This document shows, piece after piece, positions 1 to 8,641 of a stretch of 64,000 nt of DNA; positions within the stretch are counted from its first letter, which is position 1, and each line of letters begins with the position of its first letter. Under the pieces are notes generated by a model. That model was not told the origin of the DNA. It did no database searches and was given only the letters and a program-made list of their open reading frames with translations. Location: the NCBI RefSeq assembly GCF_024586455.1, contig NC_065920.1, positions 53,187,109 through 53,251,108 on the forward strand. The letters run 5' to 3'. The translations under genes and the position numbers were made by a program. This DNA comes from Bactrocera neohumeralis. Taxonomy: Eukaryota; Arthropoda; Insecta; Diptera; Tephritidae.

Positions 1-401
1 GCAAAGTTAACGGTTTTACCGAGACAAATTATTTAGTTCGAAACTTTATAGATGTAAATACCCAGCAGAGTAAAGCTGGGATATTTTCATGGTTCATTAT
101 AAATTAGTTGGTTTGAAGTGAAGATTTGGAAAACTTTACTAAAATTCATTTCTTTCTAAGCAACGTTCTATGGAGTGGGATCAGTCCTTCCTTAGCAAAA
201 GTTTATTTCGAAAGACCATTTTTGGGATTTCCTTATTCCCGCAGCCGATCTCCAGTAGTATCTCCGAAATCCGCTGTCTGGCGGTGAGAGAGGTTTTTCT
301 GCTTAAAATTATTTCAAAACTAAAAATCAAAAAAAATATATATTATTACGATTACAACAAGATGAATACAAGATCTAAGGCCTACTTAGAGCTATCCCAG
401 T
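1..401. other. AT-rich sequence, no gene
   Basis: No recognisable coding or structural element. A short open frame runs through it but shows no family motif and ends in the RTE fragment that follows. Confidence 0.5.
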
Positions 402-504
402 GGATACTTGGTCTAAGACCGGAAGTCGTGAGCTGCTTGAGCCATATGTAAAAGAATCATTTCTGGCCACTCCCAAGTAAATGACGCTCATAGAACTTCT
501 ACAT
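402..504 (-). repeat. RTE LINE 5'-region fragment
   Basis: About 100 bases match, with few differences, the stretch at 34390-34490, which lies just upstream of an RTE endonuclease domain, and also 30730-30830. The LINE sense is the minus strand. Read that way it gives a peptide similar to the N-terminal leader of the 34-kb copy (WPE.ILLHMAQAAHDFRS). This is an isolated dispersed scrap with no adjoining RTE sequence. Confidence 0.6.
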
Positions 505-606
505 ATGGTCCCATTCTCCTGTTCAAGATGCTTATATGAATTTAGAAACGCAGTCTGAGAATTACATATAAATTTCTCAGTGTAACCCATTTCGATTCTC
601 GAGAGA

Positions 607-1760
607 TTAAGTTATGATAAAACAAAAAAATTGAATGTTTTTCGAAGTTAGCATACAAAATTGAAATATGTGAAATTTTGTGTTTCCGAAGATCGAATTA
701 TGATCCCATATAACATTTATCATATATGTTTGAATGAGGAAAATGTAGATGATATTAATGTGGTAATTTTTCTGGGTACTTACATATTGATATTTATAAT
801 AATTGATAACCCTACTTTCGAACATCGAAGACAAATATTTCCATTTCGGCGGCTAACTTCGAAAAACGGCGAGGTTTACAATTTTTTTGATAACTACCAT
901 TTACTTTAATAATTAGTAATATTTTTGGAACAGCCTAATTTCGATTTTCGAATCAAACTTCGAAAGCAAATTTTTCAGCCTAACTTCGAAAAAGGTACTA
1001 ATTGCTTTTTAACTGCTGACTTGGTCATAAAAAAGTGGTTTTGTAATAAGTATTTATAATAATGTTTTTCGATAACCCTTTTTTGAAATTCGAAGACAAA
1101 TATTTCCTCTATGTCAGCTAACTTCGAAAAACGAGGTTGTTTATATTTTGATAACTACCATTTGTTGTAAGAAATTGGTAACATTTTTCGAACAACCTAA
1201 TTTCGAATTGAGCTTCGAAAGCAAATTTTTCAGCCTAACTTCGAAAAATGATATAATTATTTTTTAACTCGTGATTTAGTCTTAAAAAAGGTATTTATAA
1301 TAATGTGTTTCTATAACCCTAATTTCGCACTTCGAAGGGAAATATTTTCATTTAGGCGTCTAACTTCGAAAAACTAGTAGATATATAATTTTTTAATAAC
1401 TACCATTAGCTTTAATAATTAATAATGTTTTTCGAACAGTCTAATTTCGATTTTCGAATCGAACTTCGAAAGCAAATTTTTCAGCCTAACTTCGAAAAAT
1501 GATATAATTATTTTTTAACTCGTGATTTAGTCTTAAAAGAATTTTGTAATAGGTATTTATAATAATGTTTTTCTATAACCCTAATTTCGCACTTCGAAGG
1601 GAAATATTTTCATTTAGGCGTCTAACTTCGAAAAACTAGTAGATATATAATTTTTTAATAACTACTATTAGCTTTAATAATTAATAATGTTTTTCGAACA
1701 AACTATTTTCGATTTTCGAATCGAACTTCGAAAGCAAGATTTTTAGTTTAACATGATTTT
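607..1760. repeat. Degenerate ~250-bp tandem array, TTCGAA-rich
   Basis: The block TATTTATAATAAT followed by GATAACCCT or CTATAACCCT recurs at about 791, 1051, 1292 and 1553, giving periods of 260, 241 and 261 bp. Each unit carries several TTCGAA palindromes in conserved contexts (CCTAACTTCGAAAAA, TCGAACTTCGAAAGC) and a block reading CTACCATT. A partial, more diverged unit precedes at about 630. The units differ mostly by substitution, so this is an old local amplification. Short open frames inside it are chance products. Confidence 0.85.
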
Positions 1761-2500
1761 TAAACTGTATGTTAACTTGTATGACTTTCATACATAAGTA
1801 TTTCAATATAACTTCTATTGTTATATTAGTTATATTATATTTTTTCGAAAAATTCTCTAAGCCCACTACTTCCAACTTCCTATATTAATGTATTTTCTTC
1901 CTACAGGCCTTGTGTTTTTACAGCTGTCTCGCGCTCTACTCTCTTTAGTAACTGTGACAAGTGTCATTTTGTAATCTTATGTGGTCTATGCTCATTCCTG
2001 TTTGTTGCTTTTACCATTTTCGTTGTACTTGCAACACGCATTTCTTGTTGTTGCACTAAGTTTGTGTACGGCATAAAGAGTTTTCAAAGATATTTATACG
2101 CTTTTTTATATATTTTATATATAATAACTATATAATGCGCATTCTGTGCGTCGCTCTGCGTGATGTGCGCCGTGTGCTTTGCATCAAGGCGACATTGGTA
2201 GTGACAGTGGCATTGCGATGCATTCAAGTGTGCCGTCTGCGTGGAGCTTTGCAGCTTAGACGCTGAGCTGTGATGAAAATTGTGCGCTTAGAGAGCATTT
2301 TAGCAAAGTTGACAGATTTCATTTATGCTTTGCTCTTTTCTTTGTGTGTATATATGTGTGTCGGTACTTTTAGCAATAAAACTAGACGTGATTATTGTCC
2401 GCTTATTTTGTCTACTTATTTTTGGAATGAGTATATGTTTATTTAGTTATAAAATATGTTTAGAATAGTTTTAAATTTCATGGTTAAAAATATATGACAT
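1761..2500. other. Unique non-coding sequence with a GC-richer core
   Basis: No transposon signature seen. Between about 2130 and 2330 the base composition rises, with many GTGC/GCGT words. A 43-codon open frame begins at 2135 but shows no recognisable motif. It may be conserved intronic or regulatory DNA. Confidence 0.4.
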
Positions 2501-2530
2501 ATTCTTTTCTTTTCTCTTTCACAGGTAAGT
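2501..2530 (+). promoter_or_regulatory. Candidate recursive-splice (ratchet) site
   Basis: A long pyrimidine run (TTCTTTTCTTTTCTCTTTC) leads straight into ACAG|GTAAGT, so a strong 3' splice site abuts a consensus 5' splice site with no exon between them at 2524/2525. This is the architecture of zero-nucleotide-exon ratchet points used in very long fly introns. If real, it places this DNA in a plus-strand intron. No flanking exon can be identified here, so function is inferred from sequence form alone. Confidence 0.5.
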
Positions 2531-3015
2531 TTTCGTTAACCTATGCAATCTTCAGGATAAATCTAGATATTTTGGTAAGCAGTTTGGTTTCATAGAGTCT
2601 TCTTTATTGGGCGGTTTTAGCGTCTACTTAACGATCATAGCTCTAGTCCTTTCTAAGAATCATTGATGAAACCCATATATAATACTTTAGTTGAATAATA
2701 ACCAGTATTGAATTAAAATACATGGGGTCTACAAAGCACTTGAAAAAAATGTGGATACTCATTATTTGAATATTAAAAGTGAAAGGTCTAGCGCTGCAAT
2801 ATTTAAGTTAGGTACCCTCTAAGTAAAATCTTTGATGTTATACATACTCAGCATGTTTTGACATACGAGTGCTATTTGTATTGTTTACAGTGACCTAAAA
2901 TATTCATATCAGTCTAAAAAAATTAAGTCGCCAACATTTTAGTGCGATTATGAATTAACGTGAATTAACCCAGCAACAGTGCATTGATGTATTAATTCAG
3001 TTTTTGGCGATGAAG
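2531..3015. other. AT-rich, no feature recognised
   Basis: Nothing recognisable on either strand. Confidence 0.5.
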
Positions 3016-3420
3016 CTCCATCAAGCTCTTATAAAGTAGAGCCACAACAACGTCTTAGTAAAATTTCACGAGCAATTTCAGGAGCTTCTGATGAGTCAGT
3101 ATCAATGTTTCTGGTCATGAGGCAACACAATTCCTGTCCTATTGGCCGCTTCTGGGCAATTACTTCTTTCAAACGATCCAATTGTTGACAATACATGCCG
3201 GTATTAAACGTTTGGTAGTAGGAGAATAGTGGTTGACTCACTGACAATCCCATAAAATACATAGCAAAACTTTCTGGAACGTCATTCTTGGTCTTGATAC
3301 CACTTACGCCACCTCACTACTATTCGATCTCAACCGTTTTCGCTTGATGTTGTCATAAGTGACCCACTTTCCATCACCACTAGCCATTCGCTTCAGAGAT
3401 GAGTTTTATCCATGATCTGT
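3016..3420 (-). pseudogene. Mariner transposase fragment
   Basis: On the minus strand the translation contains KWVTYDNIKRKR, then MTFQKVLLC.LWD, and after a frame change GMYCQQLDRLKEVIAQKRP. These are the order and wording of the central mariner (DD34D) transposase domain: the KWVxYDN block, the second-strand KVLLxxWWD block and the YCQQLDRL helix. Stops and frameshifts interrupt it. The catalytic HQDNARPH region is too decayed to read. Only the middle of the gene survives, with no terminal repeats seen. It is a different mariner lineage from the copy at 3960-6835. Confidence 0.75.
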
Positions 3421-3423
3421 TTC

Positions 3424-3805
3424 ATTAAAGAGGGATAGCATGTGTGATTTCAGCTAATTTGGTGTGCATTACGGCCTCTATCCATCTACGCACCGGTGCC
3501 GCCACATTGCTTTTCTCCAGTGCTCTTGCTACGCTCATGTCAAAGGCACCTTCAATGTCTAGGCAGACGCATAATATTACTTCCCCTCCTTCCAGCGAAT
3601 TCTGTATCTCCGAGGTTAACTGGTACAGAGCAATTGTTGGTTGATCTGCCTGCTCTGTAAGCATGCTGGTTCGCATGCAGCGATGCCGTTCTTCATAATC
3701 CACCATCTTTTTCATACTCTTTAGTAGGAACTTCCTTCCTACCTTGGGTATTAAGATCACCTGCATGGTCCTCCAGGGTTCAGAGATATACGCCAGCGCA
3801 ACCAA
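3424..3805 (-). pseudogene. Jockey/R1-type LINE reverse transcriptase fragment
   Basis: A 126-codon minus-strand frame reads PWRTMQVILIPKVGR, LLKSMKKMVD, then QADQPTIALYQLTSEIQNSL and VCLDIEGAFD. This is the fingers-to-palm part of a jockey/I/R1-group reverse transcriptase: the W..M.VI.IPK.G block, the LLK..EK..D block, the Q....TAL..L motif and the first catalytic aspartate motif LDIEGAFD. The usual RPISL block between IPK and LLK is missing, so the copy carries an internal deletion of roughly a dozen codons. The YADD half of the domain is absent. It is a dead fragment next to mariner debris. Confidence 0.75.
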
Positions 3806-3965
3806 TGTTTAATAAATGTTAATCCAAATTTTTAAAACTATTTGAAACTTTTTAGTTTATCAACATTTAGCCAAAGGGAGAAACCTTTCTTATTATAGTT
3901 ATAATCATATATAATAAGCTTAAGGTTAGGTCAACTATTTCGCCAAAGTTGTGTTTACCTATATA

Positions 3966-4238
3966 CTACTGTCCCAAAAAATAAGGTGACATTGTATTTA
4001 TTTTGAAAATTATTTATTTATTCTTCCAAATCATTTTTATCCCCTTCAAAGTAATCCCCTCCCGATGCAATGCCCTTATGCCAACGGATTTTCCAATCTT
4101 CGAAACACTGGTTGTAGTCACTTTCCGGGATGGCCTTCAGTTCCGTCTTCGCTGCGGCTTGAATCTCCTCTATCGTATAAAAGCGGTGTCCCCGGAGTGG
4201 TCTTTTGAGCTTGGTGAACAGCCAGAAGTCGCACGGCG
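3966..4238 (-). pseudogene. Mariner transposase, C-terminal part
   Basis: Minus-strand translation gives CDFWLFTKLKRPLRG, then YTIEEIQAAAKTELKAI and NQCFEDWKIRWHKGIASGGDYFEGD. This is the C-terminal end of a mariner DD34D transposase, including the aspartate of the APCDF third catalytic motif and the usual W..H/C...GGDYFEGD terminus. It is the continuation of the gene at 5985-6835, displaced by the Transib insertion. The frame is open to the stop near 4018. Confidence 0.85.
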
Positions 4239-4252
4239 CACAGTGAGACAAC
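4239..4252 (+). repeat. Transib terminal inverted repeat, 3' end
   Basis: CACAGTGAGACAAC pairs with the opposite end, with one mismatch at position 13. The heptamer is the exact V(D)J RSS heptamer CACAGTG. No A-rich nonamer is evident at 12 or 23 bp inside this end. Confidence 0.85.
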
Positions 4253-4675
4253 GCCGGCATCAAATACAAGGAGTCATTGTAGAGCTCTGAAATTTTGCAC
4301 AGGTTATTTTTCAGACAATTCCAGTTTTAAAAAGAAAAAATTAAGAAAATTCGCCCACTTTTACGCCCACCTGCCATACAGTCGAAATTTGTAAAATGCC
4401 GTATTGTCCGTAATACTTTAGGTATAACTTTCAATTTTGGTATACTTAAATATTATATAGTTACAAACATTATATGAAATAAAAATTGAACTTTGGCCCA
4501 CTTTTAACCCCATCACCAATACTACCTCAACATAAAAAGTGCCATATTTTCTAAAATAAAATATATTACTGTAATTTATATCATTTAAAATGTTTCATGC
4601 AAAAATTACAATAACACGCCCACTAATACGCCCACCTCCCATTGAAATGCAATAAAAAAAACAATATTTTTTTTT

Positions 4676-4890
4676 TCATTCAATCAATAATTTTTTAACA
4701 TCATCATGGTATTCTAATTTTTTCAATTTGTTTCTCATTCTAAATGAATTAATATAAGGATCTGATGATATTTGCAAATAGTGCATTACACCTTCATTCG
4801 TAGAAATACGTGAATTTTTACGACAATGGAATAGCCTACAGTTTCTATACTCCTTATTCATTGCTTCTTGCGCTTCTTCGGATAACATTC
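4676..4890 (-). pseudogene. Transib transposase terminal exon
   Basis: The minus-strand frame from 4890 to the stop at 4676 encodes 71 residues: GMLSEEAQEAMNKEYRNCR, then HCRKNSRISTNEGVMHYL, SSDPYI and LEYHDDVKKLLIE. The SEEAQEAxNKxYRxxR ... TNE.V...L..SSDP pattern is that of the Transib/RAG1-core C-terminus, where the catalytic glutamate is expected (family knowledge from memory). It is preceded by a good 3' splice site on the minus strand (a T-run then GCTACAG|G at 4891-4896), which fits an intron-containing gene. The exon has no stop or frameshift. The upstream exons with the two aspartates were not found within the element. Confidence 0.75.
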
Positions 4891-5970
4891 CTGTAGCAAA
4901 AAAAAAGTACACGAGTACACAAAATGTACATATGTTTGAGCAAAAAAAAAACTGGTTTGGCTCAGCGGATGGAAAAAATGCCCAAAAACCAACAACAACC
5001 AAAACCAAAATTATGCTCACTATATTAGGCTGCTTATGAGCTTTGGACAACAAAAATAATTATAATGCAAGAGACTATTTTCTATTTTCCTGCCAGGCGA
5101 CAAGCGGCATTACAATATAACAATTAAACTAACCACATTAGTAAGTGATCATAACACAACTTAGATAAGAACAATATCTTGCACTATCAATTTAAATTAA
5201 AAATTATGCAACTATCTAACCCAAAGTCAATGACCTTCAACAAAATTATCTATCAAATTAATAACGTAAATTTATGTAAACAAGAATATTTTTATTAAAA
5301 CATAAATGATCTTTAAAGCATAACAAATGTAATTGATTACTATTCTCTTGCACAATAAGTGAATAGTAAACAATTAAAAAAAATAAAAGTAAAAAGTTGT
5401 AAACATGCTATTGCATGCTAACATACGTACTTATATCGACAGAATGTGCGCGTTACGTATTTTTTTTGTAGTTTTTTGTATGTTTAATGTGCTTTTGCAA
5501 ACTTTTGCTATTTGTCCTCTACTTTAAATTAAAGCTGAGATTTCAAACTTTCATTTGGTATAAGTCTGCACCTAGGGTGAGGGGCTGCTCTATATTTCCT
5601 AGGCCATTGAAAATGCAAAATATTCAATTTTTGCACCACAGTTCTGTTGTTTAGAAAAAAAAAATTGTGTTTTTTTTTTATATTTATTTTTTCATTTACT
5701 CATTCTACAATAACTAAATTAATTTAAAAAATACTTGAAAGTTACATTTATTATGTATTTTTATTTTAATAAGCTTTTGATTATTACATATTGAATTAAC
5801 ATATTTCAAGCGCGTTGGCATACCTCAACTTTGACTTGCTCTAGACCAAAAAGTAATGAAGTTATGAGGCTGAAATTTCAGGGAATTGTTACTCATATAT
5901 CTGTTAATATACTGTTTCATCCAAATTGGACGACACGTCAAAAACCATTTTTTGCCGCGGTTACTATTGG

Positions 5971-5984
5971 GCTGTCTCACTGTG
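5971..5984 (-). repeat. Transib terminal inverted repeat, 5' end
   Basis: Read on the minus strand: CACAGTGAGACAGC. After the heptamer come 23 bp and then CAAAAAATG (5954-5946), an A-rich block at the spacing of a 23-RSS nonamer. The likeness to ACAAAAACC is partial. Confidence 0.8.
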
Positions 5985-6835
5985 CGGCGCCAGATCAGGT
6001 GAATACGGTGGTTGCGGAACGATATGGGTTGAGTTTTTGGCGAAATGATCACGAATTACGAGGGCAGTATGGGATGGTGCATTATCGTGGTGTAAAAACC
6101 AAGAATTGTCTTTCCACAATTCCAGCCTTTTTAGGCGGATAGCGTTACGCAAACGACGCATAACGTTCAAATAATATTCCTTGTTGACTGTTTGACCGGT
6201 TGGAAGGAATTCATAATGCACAACACCACTATAATCGAAGAAAACAGTCAACATGACCTTGATTTTTGAGCGACTTTGGCGCAATTTTTTTGGTCTCGAC
6301 TCTCTTTTGGCACGATATTCGCTCGATTAATCGGTTGTTTCGGGGTCGTAAGCATAGATCCAAGTCTCATCGCCAGTTATAATGTGTTTCATGACACCCT
6401 GGTAGTCGGAAAGCATCAAAGCATCGTTTCACACACTTCAACGCGACAATTTTTTTCCAAAAAATTCAATGTTTTCGGTACCAGTCGAGATTTCACGCGT
6501 TTGAGGCCCAAAACATCCTTCAAAATGGTATTGGCTGAGCCTTTCGATATGCCAACTTCATCACCAAGGTCTCTAATTGTTAGTTTTTCAAGACCAAATA
6601 TTTGATTTGTTGAACGTGAACTTCGTCGGTTGAGGTTGATGGTCGCCCTGGACGCTCTTCGTCTTCGTCTTCGTGAACGTGTCACGGCCGGCTAGGAACT
6701 CACTACACCACTTGTAAACATTTTTTTTAGACATAGCTTCATCGCCAAAGGCTTTCTGCAGCATCCTCAACGTATCCGCAGCAGAAAATTGATTCCGTAA
6801 ACAAAATTGAATGCAAATTTAATAATTTAGCAGCT
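5985..6835 (-). pseudogene. Mariner transposase, N-terminal and catalytic part
   Basis: Minus-strand blocks in order: FSAADTLRMLQKAFGDEAMSK then KNVYKWCSEFLAGRD (first helix-turn-helix), LTIRDLGDEVGISKGSANTI then LKDVLGLKRVKSRLVPKTLN (second helix-turn-helix and linker), ETWIYAYDPET (first catalytic aspartate in GDETW context), KIKVMLTVFFDYSGVVHYEF, LHHDNAPSHTA (second aspartate) and PPYSPDLAP. Several frame changes occur between blocks near 6300-6420 and 6600-6700. It ends at the Transib insertion and continues at 4238. The length without the insert is close to a normal ~345-residue mariner transposase. Confidence 0.88.
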
Positions 6836-6975
6836 CACAAAACGACACGTATCTCAAACAGCAGAGGTCAATAGGTGCAGCGGTATAACGCAAGAGGACA
6901 ACCGAGTATCGACTCGCTTTCAAGCAGATGAAAATTGTAATAAAGGTGTCCCTCTCTAGCTACCTCATCGGCTTA
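6836..6975. other. Probable mariner 5' flank, unassigned
   Basis: Sequence between the transposase start and the next element. No matching terminal repeat was found here. Confidence 0.3.
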
Positions 6976-6977
6976 TA

Positions 6978-7545
6978 TTAGTTTGTCATAAAAGTCTTGC
7001 GGTATTTTCGCTAGTTGGCGCTGAAAGCGCGTAGTTCTAGTTTTATTCGTCGCATCGGGTCATGCTATACCTTTTTGGAAAGCTCATTTCACGCGCTAAC
7101 ACGTGTTTGATTGATTGTCGTTTCTTTTAACTTGTAAAAATTTAGATATAAGTCTTTCGTGAGTTATAGCGTCGCAAACATGGAGCAAAATAAAGAGAAA
7201 ATACGGCATATTTTACAGTACTACTACGACAAAGGCAAAAATGCATCTCGAGCCGCCAATAAAATTTGTGCAGTTTATGGACCCGATACAGTTTCTATTT
7301 TCACCGCACAATGATGGTTTCAACGTTTTCGTTCTGGTGTAGAGGTGGTCGAAGATGCGCCACGCTCCGGAAGGCCTGTCGTCGAAAATTGCGATAAAAT
7401 CGCTGAATTGGTCGAAAGAGACCGGATTAGTAGCAGCCGTAGCATCGGTCAAGAGCTGGGCATGAGTCATCAAAAATTCATTTAATTTTCAATAAAAAAA
7501 AAAATTCAATAAAAATACCGCAAGACTTTTTTGACAAGCCATTAT
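6978..7545 (+). mobile_element. DNA-binding-domain-only mariner derivative, copy 1
   Basis: Ends are inverted repeats of about 27 bp (core GTCTTGCGGTATTTT at the left, AATACCGCAAGACTTTTTTG at the right) next to TA. The interior encodes the first ~100 residues of a mariner transposase starting at 7180, then jumps straight to the 3' end. This copy has a TGA replacing the arginine codon of the QRWFQRF motif, so its protein is broken after about 43 residues. Sister copies lie at 23854 and 45833 with the same deletion junction. Confidence 0.85.
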
Positions 7546-8640
7546 ATAGTATTGTAATGTCACATATAAATGAAATGAGTTTGAATTGTCTTCATGAAGG
7601 TATTATGACGCAAGAAACTATCATAGTCACTGAATAGTAACTCAGTTAACTCACTGACTTATATGAAAACCAATTTGTGTTTCTAAATATACAAATGTAG
7701 AATAATATAAATTTTAGAAACATGAATTCTGCACTTTAAAAAAATGTTGTTGTTTGCTGTGAATCATTAGTTGTGTAACCTAAATTCACTTAATTAATGC
7801 TTTTATTGCCTCAGGTAGTTACCTGTTTTAACAGAGTATAGCTTTTTAAAATTTAACAGTCATTAAGAGCCGATAGATGACGGCTGTAGTGTTGCCTTTA
7901 AAGCTCAAACACGATCACCGAATCGAAGTGTGCTTATACATATAGTATGTATGTAGGTATAAAGGTTATAGTATTAATTAAGGTATGTACCATAAGAAAA
8001 TTCGCATCAAATTGAAAATTCCAATAACACACTTAATGTTTCTGCAAATAAATAAACAATTCATTTATTTACATTATTTCGCTTTTCAAAATAACCGATG
8101 CATAAAAATAGTGTGCGAGCTTATTTACGCAGCGCAAATAGGTATAGTCACACATACCTAGCGTTTATGTATTTAAAAAAAATAAAATGTGGATTTTAGA
8201 AGATCAAAGCAAATGGACATAAACAAATATTATATAATTTATGCTCGTGCACGTTAAATAAACAGCGAGGTGGTTTAAATCTCAGTCCTTACCTATGTAT
8301 GTGCGTATGTTGGCATGAGTTTTTCAAAAAAAAGTTATAAATTCCAAATAGCTATGCACCGCGCACACCTGTGTGTTTTTAGAAGGTCGGACAGCATAAA
8401 AATTGTGAGCTCCTGTTGAATTACTGCTGACGGCATGTTTATTAATTAAGCTTTTTGTTTGAATTTTTTATGCTAAATTTTTTTTTTAATATGGTGGGAG
8501 AATTGTACGACTGCAACGAAATTGTGTAGTGCAACAAAATTGCGTCACATTTGCTGATTCTTTGAATATTTTAACATTTCAATAAATTTAATATCACACT
8601 GTAAATCTTTTCGAATAGTTTTTAAATTTCTTTTTTGCAG
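7546..8640. other. AT-rich unique DNA
   Basis: No gene or repeat recognised, apart from short CATA/TATG runs near 7940 and 8290. Confidence 0.4.
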
Positions 8641-8641
8641 T

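Larger units (their letters stand above)
4239..5984 (-). mobile_element. Transib DNA transposon (internally deleted)
   Basis: Both ends carry CACAGTGAGACA: at 4239-4250 on the plus strand and as its complement at 5973-5984. Both sides are bounded by CGGCG (4234-4238 and 5985-5989), a 5-bp target duplication. Transib elements are known for termini of the CACWRTG type, resembling the V(D)J heptamer, and for GC-rich 5-bp duplications of the CGNCG type, so both hallmarks fit. At 1746 bp it is shorter than the usual ~3 kb and retains only one recognisable transposase exon (4676-4890). Part of the remainder (4350-4640) holds several CGCCCAC words. The target was a mariner gene, so it is younger than that mariner. 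Confidence 0.88.
3960..6835 (-). mobile_element. Mariner element split by a Transib insertion
   Basis: The N-terminal and central parts of one mariner transposase (5985-6835, minus) and its C-terminus (3966-4238, minus) flank the Transib copy at 4239-5984. Removing that insert and one CGGCG duplicate rejoins the reading as SPDLAP to APCDFWLF, the standard sequence around the third catalytic aspartate. The lower boundary, near 3966, follows AT-rich sequence starting ACTGTCCCAAAAAATAAGG. The upper end is not clear because the 5' terminal repeat could not be matched. Confidence 0.8.

Noticed and set aside
2135..2266. 43-codon frame in a GC-richer patch
   Set aside because: Short, arginine/cysteine/valine-rich from GTGC words, with no motif or supporting splice structure.
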